64,000 nt of DNA, from the NCBI RefSeq assembly GCF_001544295.1, contig NZ_BCQF01000016.1, positions 1-64,000 of the forward strand, written 5' to 3'. The position numbers were made by a program, and so were the translations under genes. The notes beneath the pieces are model-generated. The model searched no databases. It was given only the letters and a program-made list of their open reading frames with translations, and had not been told where the DNA came from. The DNA comes from Enterococcus pseudoavium NBRC 100491 (lineage in GTDB: Bacteria > Bacillota > Bacilli > Lactobacillales > Enterococcaceae). This document shows positions 40,506-49,077 of this stretch, in pieces (the stretch's first letter is position 1; every line of letters starts with the position of its first letter).

Positions 40506-40997
40506 CTATTTCAACGCATCTTTTAAACTTAATTGTGGATTTGACGGTAAAACTTGATTATAGCTATTTACCCGTTCAAGTTGAGCCAACTCTCTAGCCG
40601 CAGCAAGTTCAGTCGGATTTAGCTGAACACTTGGGAAAACCATCGTTTTAGTCCCTGGATCCGATTTATCGAAACGGCCAGCATTCGCGACATTGACTGT
40701 CTCTACATTTTTTACATTTTGAGCGATTGTATTGGCATCTGAAACACTGTTTACAATAACAAAGATACGTTTGTCCGCACCTCGAGGATCGTTAAAGACA
40801 TTGATTGCATCAGCGACCGACCGAATCAATAGTTTCATTCCGTTGGGAACGGCCATTTTTAAGGTCATTTGCATTACTTCATTTTTTGCGGCCTCATCGT
40901 TGGCTACCACTAACAATGGTGCATTCAATTCCTTTGTCCATACAACTGCTACTTGACCATGGATTAGACGGTCATCTACACGAATTTGCGTAATCAT
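40506..40997 (-). CDS. PTS mannose-class EIIB subunit
   Basis: 163 residues, soluble phosphocarrier: ITQIRVDDRLIHGQVAVVWTKEL holds the phosphorylated His at residue 14. It receives phosphate from EIIA and passes it to the sugar in the EIIC-EIID channel. It is followed 12 bases later by EIIC. EIIA and EIIB are separate polypeptides here, as in LevDE-type systems rather than the fused ManX type. Confidence 0.94.
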   Translation of the reverse strand: MITQIRVDDRLIHGQVAVVWTKELNAPLLVVANDEAAKNEVMQMTLKMAVPNGMKLLIRSVADAINVFNDPRGADKRIFVIVNSVSDANTIAQNVKNVETVNVANAGRFDKSDPGTKTMVFPSVQLNPTELAAARELAQLERVNSYNQVLPSNPQLSLKDALK

Positions 40998-41044
40998 TCT
41001 ATTTCCCCCTAAAATTATTGCTTATTTTTTATTTTCTGCTGGCC

Positions 41045-41461
41045 TTAAAAAAAGGATTCTTCTTTTGGCAGCTTCGTAGATACTAAACATACTTGGCTTT
41101 CATTGATCGCTTCGTTGATACTTTCCTGAGTAAAAATTTCGTTTTCTGCGGATAATACCAACGTCAAAATAATTGCTAAATTACTATTGGAAACAATAAA
41201 GATTTGGTCTTTTTTACTCATCAATGTTTCTGAGACAACTTTTTGATTGACACTACCACCAAATAAATCGGTAAAGATCACTCCTTGTTCTTCTTCGCCG
41301 ACAGATTCGATAAACGCAGTAACCGCGGGTGTAAAATCATCTGCCGTTAAATAGGCATCAATTACTTCGAGCTCTGCTCCTTTATCGGCTAAAATTGTCA
41401 GAGAATTTTGAAAACCGCTGGCTAGCCGTCCATGTGTGGCGACTAAAAATTTCTTTTTCAT
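41045..41461 (-). CDS. PTS mannose-class EIIA subunit
   Basis: 138 residues, EIIA-Man domain: KKKFLVATHGRLASGFQNSLTIL has the phosphorylated His at residue 10 and VIFTDLFGGSVNQKV is the conserved middle. I start at ATG (MKKKF) with GAGGTG 6 bases upstream; a GTG three codons earlier lies inside that site. First gene of the operon, about 15 bases after the predicted sigma-54 start point. It probably also signals to the LevR-type activator. Confidence 0.93.
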   Translation of the reverse strand: MKKKFLVATHGRLASGFQNSLTILADKGAELEVIDAYLTADDFTPAVTAFIESVGEEEQGVIFTDLFGGSVNQKVVSETLMSKKDQIFIVSNSNLAIILTLVLSAENEIFTQESINEAINESQVCLVSTKLPKEESFF

Positions 41462-41484
41462 ATGATTCACCTCACTTTAATATT

Positions 41485-41502
41485 AAGCAAGTCCCATGCC
41501 AA
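41485..41502 (-). promoter_or_regulatory. sigma-54 promoter of the mannose-class PTS operon
   Basis: On the minus strand TTGGCATGGGACTTGCTT has GG and GC exactly 10 bases apart, the -24/-12 pattern of sigma-54 promoters. It lies 24 bases before the EIIA start codon. The GAFTGA-bearing activator is encoded downstream. Confidence 0.8.
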
Positions 41503-41506
41503 AAAT

Positions 41507-41550
41507 AAAAAGGATAAAAAAGCGCGGGTTCTCGCACTTTTTTATCCTTT
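41507..41550 (-). terminator. terminator-like hairpin upstream of the sigma-54 promoter
   Basis: AAAAGGATAAAAAAG-GCG and its complement form a stem of about 18 bp with one mismatch. It lies between the sulfotransferase pseudogene and the PTS promoter and probably insulates the sigma-54 promoter from read-through. Confidence 0.65.
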
Positions 41551-41570
41551 TAAACTGTTTAAACAGTTTA
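41551..41570. promoter_or_regulatory. 20-bp perfect palindrome, candidate activator binding site
   Basis: TAAACTGTTTAAACAGTTTA is perfectly self-complementary and centred about 60 bases upstream of the -24 element. This is the place where a LevR-type enhancer-binding protein would bind. Confidence 0.6.
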
Positions 41571-41692
41571 TTGAATACTTAAACACATTGGTTAGACTTA
41601 CAGGCAGAGTCTCTCAGACCCAATAAGGTTCCTGTTTATCCTAGTAACCACTACCGAAAAGACGTTAAGCCGGCAAATGTCTTTAAACTTCT

Positions 41693-43323
41693 TTAATCCA
41701 ATTGATAGTTCCACTGATCGTTATAAAGAGCAAAGCGTTCCGCTCGATAGGCCCAGGCACTGGCTGGAAAATCCGTCAGATCGACGTTAAAGACCGTGTC
41801 GCCGTCTGAGGTAACTTCCATGATGGAGCTGGTCTGGCCGTTGTCGCGATAGCCAAAATCAACCAATCGATTGCCGGTATCCTTGAGATAGCGAGCACTG
41901 CCGATGATTTTGGTAAAGTAGTCCGTTCCTAGTGCTTCACCAAAATTCCAAACTTCTTCGATCGTCTGGTCTGTTTCGTTGATCCGAACTTGCCGAGCTT
42001 CTGAGTAGTTTTCAGAAGTTTCTTCATCGCCGCGGGTTACCGAAATATTGTTATCGTAAAACATCAGATCTATTGTTTCAGCATTTCCGTCTTGATCAGG
42101 TAGGATAATCGCAGCATGTTGACCGCCGCTGGCCTTGACCTCGCCGGCTAGAAAATATTTCTGATAACTTTGTGGCCAAGTGCTACTGTCGCCGATGATC
42201 CATTTAATCTCTGAAGTGTCGTAAGCGATTTTCATGATCGTATCTTGATGCCTCCCCGAAATTATAATGCTATTGTCTGTTTCATCATAAGCCACCGAAT
42301 TTTGATGGAACCAATCGATTTTTCCATCTTCACGGCTAGTTGAATCATAGGTTTCATAGAAAGATTTTGGTAAAATAGCTTTCAAATCAATCGTTTTCTC
42401 GATCTCACCGGTTTTGCGATTTATTTCAATCATGGTGTCTTCGATGTAAGTACTGCCATCATTGACGGTCAATAATAGATTCCCGCTTGGCAATTCAATG
42501 CCGTCATGATGGACGACCGTTGTTTCTCCTTCACTTGTGCCCGCTTCATTGGCTGCATTAGAGCTGGAAAAAAAATCGTCGTAGCGCTGGTAGATTTTTC
42601 CTAAGTAGTCCGTCTCTAACAACACATTATACGTTTTGGCGGCATTGGATTCTTTGGTCAAATAAAGTAAATTACCATTGTTCAATTCTTTGAAGATATG
42701 ACTATTGTAGCGCGTTGAATACCAACGAACGTCACCATTTGTATCAAAGGCATAGGCTTGTTTTGTACTAGGCACCACAAAGTTTATTCACTGTCGCCTA
42801 AGTCCATTTTTGTAGTATCTGCCGTTTTGACGTCAATCTTTGCGCTGGATTTGGGCAACGTTCCTGTTTTAATCGTTACCCTTTTTTCCAGGCTGTTGCC
42901 TGTTTCGTCGGTCAAAGTTACCGTCACTTCATTTTCGCTAGCGGCATAGAGTCCTAAAACGGGGATACTATGGTCCGTCGTGTATGCGTCGAAATCGTTT
43001 GTAATCGTGGTTGCCTCATCCTTTCCGGCAACCGAGATTTCGACTTTCATAGCTTCCGTTGTTTGAAAAAGTAGCAGCGCTGACAGCGGACTGGCCTCGT
43101 AAGGATTAAGCTGAATATACATATTGTCTTCATCGTATTTACCGCTTTTCAACAACCGTTGATACTTTTCTTCTTTTTCCGTTTGATCCGCTTGCCAGTC
43201 TTCATTCAATGAAACCGTCAGTTCAGCCGCTTGCTGATTCGACTCCGCAGCACTTATCCCGCAACCTGCTAGGCAAAACATCAAGCCAATCAACCAAGTC
43301 GCCTTCTTTAATGTCGTCTTCAT
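41693..43323 (-). pseudogene. aryl-sulfate sulfotransferase (ASST) lipoprotein, frameshifted
   Basis: Two frames make one protein of about 542 residues. The N-terminal frame (43323 to 42784) has a lipobox signal (LIGLMFCLAGCG) and the ASST N-terminal beta domain, ending ...TTKMDLGDSE-stop. The second frame (42778 to 41693) continues FVVPSTKQAYAFDTNGDVRWYST and holds the beta-propeller with HHDGIELPSGNLLLTVND, DWFHQNSVAYDETDNSIIISGRHQD and SGGQHAAIILPD. One added base near 42782 would join them as DSEINFVVPSTK. The family moves sulfate between phenolic compounds without PAPS. It is the last gene after the ABC transporter pair. A weak terminator (AAAGAC/GTCTTT) lies at about 41657-41684. Sequencing error is an alternative. 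Confidence 0.8.
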
Positions 43324-43339
43324 CTACTAACTCCTTCCA

Positions 43340-43999
43340 TTAAGATACCTGACTGAAGCTTTGGTTTTTCAGTTCGTAGACCACATCGCAAGCTTTCGCC
43401 ACCTCTTGTTCATGAGTCACTAAAATGATGCATTTTTGTTGTTCATGGGCGATTTCTTGGAAAAGTCGGACGATTTCTTGTGAAGTCGCTTCATCTAGAT
43501 TGCCGGTCGGTTCATCGGCCACGATCAATTCATGTTCGCAGCACAACGCGCGGGTGATGGCTACACGCTGTTGCTGACCACCAGACAAGAGAGTGACTTT
43601 TTTTTCTGCCAACTCTTTTGAAATACCGACTTTTTCTAAGTTTGCCAACGCGTAAGCCTTTTTATCCGTTTGTTGGCTTTGGGCGATCTCCATCGCCGTC
43701 ACCACATTGTCCAGTGCTGATAAATACGGCAATAAATTATAGGCTTGAAAGACGATTGAAACATCTTGGCGGCGATACTCCCGCAGGCCGATTTTCTTCA
43801 ATGGTTTGTCTTCATAAAAAATCTCTCCACTTTTTGGCGTATCCAAGCCCGCGATCAAGGATAAAAAGGTTGTTTTTCCTGAACCGCTTGTTCCTAAAAT
43901 CCCATACATCTGGCCCTTTTCAAAAGTTAAATTAACTCCTTCAAATAGCGGCCCATTATTTTCATACCAGTAACCTAATTCTTTGGTTGTTAATGTCAT
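43340..43999 (-). CDS. ABC transporter ATPase, MacB/LolD type
   Basis: 219 residues: Walker A GTSGSGKTT, Q-loop in VFQAYNLLPYLSALDNV, signature LLSGGQQQRVAITRAL, Walker B LIVADEPTGNLDEAT and switch His in VTHEQEV. This short ATPase class works with FtsX-like permeases to export lipids or peptides or to drive mechanotransmission. I start at ATG (MTLTTKELG) with AGAGGAA upstream; 23 extra upstream codons overlap the permease gene and are unlikely. The permease partner is directly upstream. Confidence 0.92.
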   Translation of the reverse strand: MTLTTKELGYWYENNGPLFEGVNLTFEKGQMYGILGTSGSGKTTFLSLIAGLDTPKSGEIFYEDKPLKKIGLREYRRQDVSIVFQAYNLLPYLSALDNVVTAMEIAQSQQTDKKAYALANLEKVGISKELAEKKVTLLSGGQQQRVAITRALCCEHELIVADEPTGNLDEATSQEIVRLFQEIAHEQQKCIILVTHEQEVAKACDVVYELKNQSFSQVS

Positions 44000-44060
44000 A
44001 ACGTTCTTTCCTCTCTTTGACGATTTTTTTAGCAAAACTACAACAGGCGGCGCAGGAATC

Positions 44061-45536
44061 TCAGGCAATCAAGATTTTCTTCGGATTCAAACGTAAAATC
44101 CCCGCCGATGATAAGACGATCGAAAATAAACTGATTCCTAACCCGATCCCCGCGAGACTCACAATCTCCATTGGTTGCAAGGAAATATTCAGTTCTTGGA
44201 TGGCTTCGGTTTGGGTGAATGGATTGCCCCCCATTTGAGCACCACCACGAGGGCTAGCATTTCCGCTTGGCATTTGACCTTGTCCAGGCCCGCCATTTCC
44301 GGCTAGGTTGGTTTGTGTGTTAGCTTCTTGTGACGTGGTTTGTTGGTTTAATAATTGATTCCCCACGGCGTTGCCCACCACATTTCCGCTGGCTGCAGCA
44401 ATTCCTAAAGCAAAGAGCATACAGATAACTATTTCCACAAAAAATTGTGCGATGACTTTCGTCCGTGACTCGCCTAATGAAAGCAGCACGCCAATCTCGT
44501 ATTTCCGTTCACGGATTGACAGCATAATAATCAGTGTCAAAATAATCACACCCGCTGCGGCCACCAGAAGGACGATATTTTTCGCAAAGCTGGAGACGTT
44601 ATTCAAAGGTTGCAGCATTTGCTGATACATTTGATCGTTGGTCGTTAAGCTAAACGTCTCGCTGTCGATCAATTGATTGGCTTTTTTCACAAAACTGGCC
44701 ATTTCTTTCGGGTCGTCCAAATGATAGACCGCTGAATCGATCGTTTTACCATCAGATCCGCTTAAATTATTAACCAATGTATAGGAAGAAAAAATTGTAT
44801 TGGCCGGGTTCATAAAATTAAAACGCGCTCCCATACTGTCGCCAGAACTGCTGGTTTTATAAATACCTTTGATGGTGACTTCGACATCTTTGTCGTCACT
44901 GTCTTTGATCTTGAAAGTATCACCGACAGTTAGCTCATTGGCCTCGGCCAAACTTTCTTCGATCAAGACATTATTGGTCCCTTCGTCTTTTGAAGTGATC
45001 GCCTCACCCGCGACCAGACTGGCTGTGCCCGCTGAAAATTCACTGTAAGTACTGCTTTCTGAGACGCCTTTGATTTGGAAATCCCCTTGACTCATGCCAC
45101 CGGGGGCGCCTTGACCACCGAAACCACCAGACGCCTCTTCTGACGAATCTTCCTCGCTAGTCGTTGAGATGGGTGTGATTCCGGAACTTTGATCCGCTGA
45201 GGTACTAGCCTCAAAGGAATACGATTTAACATTGGCTAATTTCGCAATTTTTTCCGCGTCACTTAAATTGACGGGTGTTTGTTCAAAGCTACCGGGATCC
45301 GGACGACTGCTTTCACCTGTTGCCTCAGTTTTTTTCATCAATGCCTCCCGATTCGTTGCTAAGGTGACGGTCGCTCCGACACTTTTTTTCGCATTCGTCG
45401 TCGCCAATTCTGCACCACTGCGGATCGTCAAACCCGCCAAGACGAAAATTAGAATGGCTGAAAATACGGCGATCAGCATCAGCGTCCGACCTTTCTTGGC
45501 CCAAAGACTTTGGAGCGCTCGTTTAATATAATTCAT
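44061..45536 (-). CDS. FtsX-like ABC permease with Gly/Pro/Met-rich loops
   Basis: 491 residues with the MacB layout: an N-terminal membrane helix (MLIAVFSAILIFVLAGLTI), a large outer domain (about 45-290) and three C-terminal helices (IVLLVAAAGVIILTLIIML, FFVEIVICMLFALGIAAAS, MEIVSLAGIGLGISLFSIVL). Two low-complexity outer stretches stand out: GGFGGQGAPGGMSQG near residue 140 and GGPGQGQMPSG...GGAQMGGNPF near 415-445. It forms an exporter with the next gene. The gene is divergent from a two-component system that may control it; a possible promoter is TTGAGT, 17 bases, TCTACA. The substrate is unknown. Confidence 0.88.
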   Translation of the reverse strand: MNYIKRALQSLWAKKGRTLMLIAVFSAILIFVLAGLTIRSGAELATTNAKKSVGATVTLATNREALMKKTEATGESSRPDPGSFEQTPVNLSDAEKIAKLANVKSYSFEASTSADQSSGITPISTTSEEDSSEEASGGFGGQGAPGGMSQGDFQIKGVSESSTYSEFSAGTASLVAGEAITSKDEGTNNVLIEESLAEANELTVGDTFKIKDSDDKDVEVTIKGIYKTSSSGDSMGARFNFMNPANTIFSSYTLVNNLSGSDGKTIDSAVYHLDDPKEMASFVKKANQLIDSETFSLTTNDQMYQQMLQPLNNVSSFAKNIVLLVAAAGVIILTLIIMLSIRERKYEIGVLLSLGESRTKVIAQFFVEIVICMLFALGIAAASGNVVGNAVGNQLLNQQTTSQEANTQTNLAGNGGPGQGQMPSGNASPRGGAQMGGNPFTQTEAIQELNISLQPMEIVSLAGIGLGISLFSIVLSSAGILRLNPKKILIA

Positions 45537-45611
45537 AATGCTTCCCCCTTCATTTGTCTGCTTGTAGAATAGGCAAGCTGGCTTAACTCAAGCTTAAACA
45601 GGGAACAGAAA

Positions 45612-45645
45612 GTTTTAAGGTAGTTTTAGGAAAGCATGGTACACT
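45612..45645 (+). promoter_or_regulatory. probable autoregulatory promoter of the two-component system
   Basis: Direct repeats GTTTTA at 45612-45617 and 45623-45628 (11-base period) lie 11 bases before TGGTACACT, an extended -10 box (TACACT 45640-45645). There is no -35 box. This is the usual form of OmpR-class activated promoters. Confidence 0.55.
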
Positions 45646-45655
45646 AATGAAGAAA

Positions 45656-45692
45656 GCGGCAGTTGCAGTTTTTAGCTGAACAAAACTGCCGC
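45656..45692 (+). other. leader hairpin before the response regulator gene
   Basis: GCGGCAGTT and AACTGCCGC form a perfect 9-bp stem around a 19-base loop, beginning just after the predicted transcription start and ending about 45 bases before the ATG. No T run follows, so it is not a terminator. Confidence 0.45.
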
Positions 45693-45739
45693 ACTTGATT
45701 AAGTAGGAATAGTTAAGCCACTTGAAAAGGAGCACACTA

Positions 45740-46414
45740 ATGATAAAGCTATTGATTATAGAAGATGAAATCACACTTTCAGAGAATATCAAAGAAATCT
45801 TGTCCAATCTCGGGGAGATTACCCAAGTCTATGACGGCGCTGAAGGTCTGTTCGAAGCCGAAAGTGGCATCTACGACTTGATTTTGTTGGATCTGATGTT
45901 GCCAGAAAAAAACGGCTATCAAGTCTTAGCCGCATTACGAGCAAAAAATATCCAGACACCCGTGTTGATCTTGACGGCCAAAGACAGCCTTGAAGATAAA
46001 ATCACTGGCTTTCAAACAGGGGCCGATGATTATTTGACCAAACCCTTCTATCGAGAAGAATTGATCATGCGGGTCAAAGCGCTATTGAAACGTTCTTTGG
46101 GACTTTTTTCAGATAATCAGCTCAGCTATCAACAACTGACTTGCCATTTAGATACGAAAGCGGTCACTTACAATGGTGCGACCTTACCGATCCAAGGCAA
46201 AGTGTTTGATCTGTTGGTTTACTTCATCCAAAATAAAGGCATGATTTTGACTAAAGAACAAATTTTTGATCGGATCTGGGGCTTTGATTCAGAGACCACC
46301 ATTACGGTCGTCGAAGTCTATATGAGTCATCTACGCAAACATCTAAAGCCGACCGGAACGGATCAATTTTTCAAAACGCTCCGCAATGTGGGCTACATCT
46401 TACAAAAGGACTGA
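45740..46414 (+). CDS. OmpR/PhoB family response regulator
   Basis: 224 residues: receiver domain with phosphorylated Asp51 (DLILLDLMLPEKNGY), Thr in LILTAKDS and Lys in LTKPFYREEL, then a winged-helix DNA-binding domain (about 125-224; KGMILTKEQIFDRIWG and VEVYMSHLRKHL). I start at MIKLL with AAAGGAG upstream. It is followed 4 bases later by its sensor kinase and is divergent from the ABC transporter and sulfotransferase genes, the likely targets. Confidence 0.94.
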   Translation: MIKLLIIEDEITLSENIKEILSNLGEITQVYDGAEGLFEAESGIYDLILLDLMLPEKNGYQVLAALRAKNIQTPVLILTAKDSLEDKITGFQTGADDYLTKPFYREELIMRVKALLKRSLGLFSDNQLSYQQLTCHLDTKAVTYNGATLPIQGKVFDLLVYFIQNKGMILTKEQIFDRIWGFDSETTITVVEVYMSHLRKHLKPTGTDQFFKTLRNVGYILQKD

Positions 46415-46418
46415 CGCT

Positions 46419-47735
46419 ATGAATACAGAAATCTCACGCAAACAACGTTTAAAATTTTTCTTTCTCAATGTCGCCGCTTTTGCCGGAATCTTCCTATTAT
46501 TAGGCTTCATCACCTTGCAACTGCTGCAAAGTTCGGCTTATCGCCAAACAGACCTTTCCTTAGAGCAGATGGCTAAAAATGAGCACCTGATTGAGATGGA
46601 AATCACTCGGTATCAAGCCGGCAATCCATTTTTAGCCCAGATGCCTAATGACCAGCGCATGGATAATGGCCCCGTCGGCAATAATCGCTTCAATAGCCAA
46701 ATCATTTTATGGTCAAAAGACGGCAAGATCCTCAATAAAGAGGTCTTAGGCGGGCGCTTCACTGAGTTGGAAAATCTAACCTTAGATAAAAACAGCCTCG
46801 ATGTTGTCCAAGCTTTGAATCTGAAAAGTGCGACCGATGAGAGCCAAAAATTGTCCTTTCATTCGTATACGATCAAAGCCCAACAAAAAGACGAGATCGC
46901 TTATATCCAGTTTTTAGCCAACACCAATCAAATCGCTGACTCCATGAAGACTTTCGAAACGACGTTGCTCCTCTGTATGATCGTTTTTTGGCTAATCTCG
47001 ATTGGTATCAGTTTTTACATTTCCAAAAAAAATATGCAACCGATCATGCAAGCTTGGCGCAAACAACAAGAGTTTGTCGAGAACGCCTCCCATGAACTGC
47101 GTACACCTTTAGCGATTATCCAAAACAGTCTGCAACAATTATTCACCCGTCCAGAGCACACCATTTTGGAGGAATCGGAACCGATCGCTCAAGCCTTGAG
47201 TGAGACTCGGCGCATGAAAAGTTTAACCGAAGATTTGCTGACTTTGGCCCGCAGTGATTCCAATCAATTGGTTTTACATAAAGAAGTGATTGACCCACAA
47301 CACTTTATCCAGCAATTAGCGCAGCCCTTCCAAGAGATCGCAGAAATGAATGGCAAACAATTTGTACTGGAAAATTTTGCTGATCAGCCGGTCGCCTTCG
47401 ATGAAAAACGGATCCATCAAGTGCTGGTGATCTTGTTGGACAATGCGTTGAAATACACCGCAGCCAATGATAAAATCATCCTGCAATCCGAGATCTCCAA
47501 CGAGCATTGGCTCCTCGAAGTCAAAAACAATGGCCCCGCCATCAGCGATGAAGACAAGCAACACATCTTTGAACGGTTCTATCGTGAAGATCGCTCCCGT
47601 TCTAAAGAGACCGGCGGCTACGGTTTAGGACTAGCGATCGCCCAGCAGGTCATTCGTCAACACAAAGGAAAAATCAGCGTCCGCGACTGGCAGCCAAAAG
47701 GTGTGATCTTCCAGATCAAATTGCCGATGAAATAA
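46419..47735 (+). CDS. sensor histidine kinase of the two-component pair
   Basis: 438 residues: membrane helices at about 13-37 and 182-201 bracket an outer domain of about 145 residues. Then come a HisKA domain with His225 (FVENASHELRTPLAII) and an HATPase domain with the N box (LVILLDNALKYT) and G boxes (GGYGLGLAIAQQV). The start MNTEIS follows AAAGGA closely after the response regulator stop. The outer domain carries no recognised sensor family. It ends at a strong terminator. Confidence 0.93.
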   Translation: MNTEISRKQRLKFFFLNVAAFAGIFLLLGFITLQLLQSSAYRQTDLSLEQMAKNEHLIEMEITRYQAGNPFLAQMPNDQRMDNGPVGNNRFNSQIILWSKDGKILNKEVLGGRFTELENLTLDKNSLDVVQALNLKSATDESQKLSFHSYTIKAQQKDEIAYIQFLANTNQIADSMKTFETTLLLCMIVFWLISIGISFYISKKNMQPIMQAWRKQQEFVENASHELRTPLAIIQNSLQQLFTRPEHTILEESEPIAQALSETRRMKSLTEDLLTLARSDSNQLVLHKEVIDPQHFIQQLAQPFQEIAEMNGKQFVLENFADQPVAFDEKRIHQVLVILLDNALKYTAANDKIILQSEISNEHWLLEVKNNGPAISDEDKQHIFERFYREDRSRSKETGGYGLGLAIAQQVIRQHKGKISVRDWQPKGVIFQIKLPMK

Positions 47736-47738
47736 CAA

Positions 47739-47770
47739 AAACCTTCAAGTCAAAACCGACTTGAAGGTTT
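47739..47770 (+). terminator. terminator of the two-component operon
   Basis: AAACCTTCAAGTC and its complement form a perfect 13-base stem with a 6-base loop. Confidence 0.88.
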
Positions 47771-48060
47771 CTTTGCTTTTTAAGCTGACTGGTTAAACGA
47801 GTACGAGACTTCTGCCTCTCGCAGGTAAAATCTGGCCACCCCCTTGATTTTCCAGTCGTTCACTCGCTGGATCCAGCTGCCAATAAATTACTGCTGCATG
47901 TGATACAAAACTTCGGTCTTTCAAAATTTTAAACATCAGCGCCTTGCTTAGGTCTCTTGATAAAGCTTGATATAAAAGCTTTCTCCGCCTTTTATTAAAT
48001 TAAGAGAAAAATAATCCCCGAATTAACTCAAATATGTTACACTCAGACAAAAGATAAAAA
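47771..48060. other. intergenic region upstream of thyA
   Basis: No credible gene on either strand. It presumably holds the thyA promoter (an extended -10 TGTTACACT near 48036-48044). I see a short AAAGCTT...AAGCTTT repeat near 47964-47982 and nothing else of note. Confidence 0.4.
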
Positions 48061-48073
48061 GAGGAGAATTCTC

Positions 48074-48949
48074 GTGACTGAATATACTGGCTTCGACAAA
48101 ATTTATCGTGACATCGTCCTGGATATCATTGAAAACGGCACGGATCAAGATCCAAGCTTAGTCCGGGCAAAATACGCCGATGGCAGCCCGGCTCCTACCC
48201 GCTTCATCCAAGGCGTCAACTTTAAAATTACACCGGCTGACGGTATCCCGATCTTAAAATCAAAACGGGTCTTTCAAAAAACACCTTTAATCGAATTGGA
48301 ATGGATTTGGCAAGAATTATCCAACGACGTGACTTGGCTCCAAGACCACAACTGTAAAGTCTGGAACGAATGGGTCGATGACCACAATACGATTGGCAAG
48401 GCCTATGGCTACCAATTAGCCAAAAAATGCCGCAAGTTGCCGGATCAGCCAGAAAAACTCAATCAAGTTGAATACGTCTTACACCAATTAGCCAACAATC
48501 CCGGCTCACGCCGCATCATGACTAGCCTGTGGGATGTTGATGATCTAGATGAAATGACGCTAGAACCTTGTGTCTGGGCGACGAACTGGAAAGTCAACAA
48601 TGGCGTCCTTGACTTGCATGTCAAACAACGTTCAGCCGACATGGCGCTAGGCCAACCCTTCAATACTTATCAATATGCCGTTCTCCATCGGCTGATTGCA
48701 GATCAATTGGGCTTTGAATTAGGCACGATGCACTGGTCGATCGATGACGCCCACGTTTACGATCGCCATATCGCTACACTGAAAGACCAATTAGCCCAGC
48801 CGATCCCAACAAGCGATCCGACCTTGATCTTGCCAGAAAAAGTCGATGAACAAGGCCACGAACGCAGCTTCTTTGAACGCCGCTTATCAGAAGTAAAACT
48901 AGAAAATTATGAACATAACGGCGTCTTCAAATATGAAATCGCTGAATAA
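48074..48949 (+). CDS. thyA: thymidylate synthase ThyA, phi3T/B. subtilis ThyA branch
   Basis: 291 residues. It methylates dUMP to dTMP with methylene-tetrahydrofolate. The nucleophile Cys166 is in LEPCVWATNW rather than the common LPPCH, with RRIMTSLW (phosphate-binding arginines), RSADMALGQPFNTYQYAVL and SIDDAHVYDRH. These variations, and FDKIYRDIVLDIIENG at the start, resemble the phage phi3T and B. subtilis ThyA enzymes more than the E. coli-like form. GTG start with GAGGAG upstream. No dihydrofolate reductase gene follows; a terminator does. Confidence 0.92.
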   Translation: MTEYTGFDKIYRDIVLDIIENGTDQDPSLVRAKYADGSPAPTRFIQGVNFKITPADGIPILKSKRVFQKTPLIELEWIWQELSNDVTWLQDHNCKVWNEWVDDHNTIGKAYGYQLAKKCRKLPDQPEKLNQVEYVLHQLANNPGSRRIMTSLWDVDDLDEMTLEPCVWATNWKVNNGVLDLHVKQRSADMALGQPFNTYQYAVLHRLIADQLGFELGTMHWSIDDAHVYDRHIATLKDQLAQPIPTSDPTLILPEKVDEQGHERSFFERRLSEVKLENYEHNGVFKYEIAE

Positions 48950-48952
48950 ACT

Positions 48953-48999
48953 AAAAAAAGCTTTGGCCCACTGTTCATTCAGTAAGCCAAAGCTTTTTT
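48953..48999 (+). terminator. terminator of thyA
   Basis: AAAAAAGCTTTGGC and GCCAAAGCTTTTTT form a perfect 14-base stem. Confidence 0.9.
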
Positions 49000-49077
49000 G
49001 CTTATTTCTGACCGATCATTTGTTGCGCTCTTTATCTCACCCACCTGCGCTGACCGCTAGCCTGCGAAGAATTACCC

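Noticed and set aside
44017-44068. A longer N-terminus for the ABC ATPase
   Set aside because: It would overlap the permease gene, and the ATG at 43999 has a proper ribosome site and the usual start of the family.
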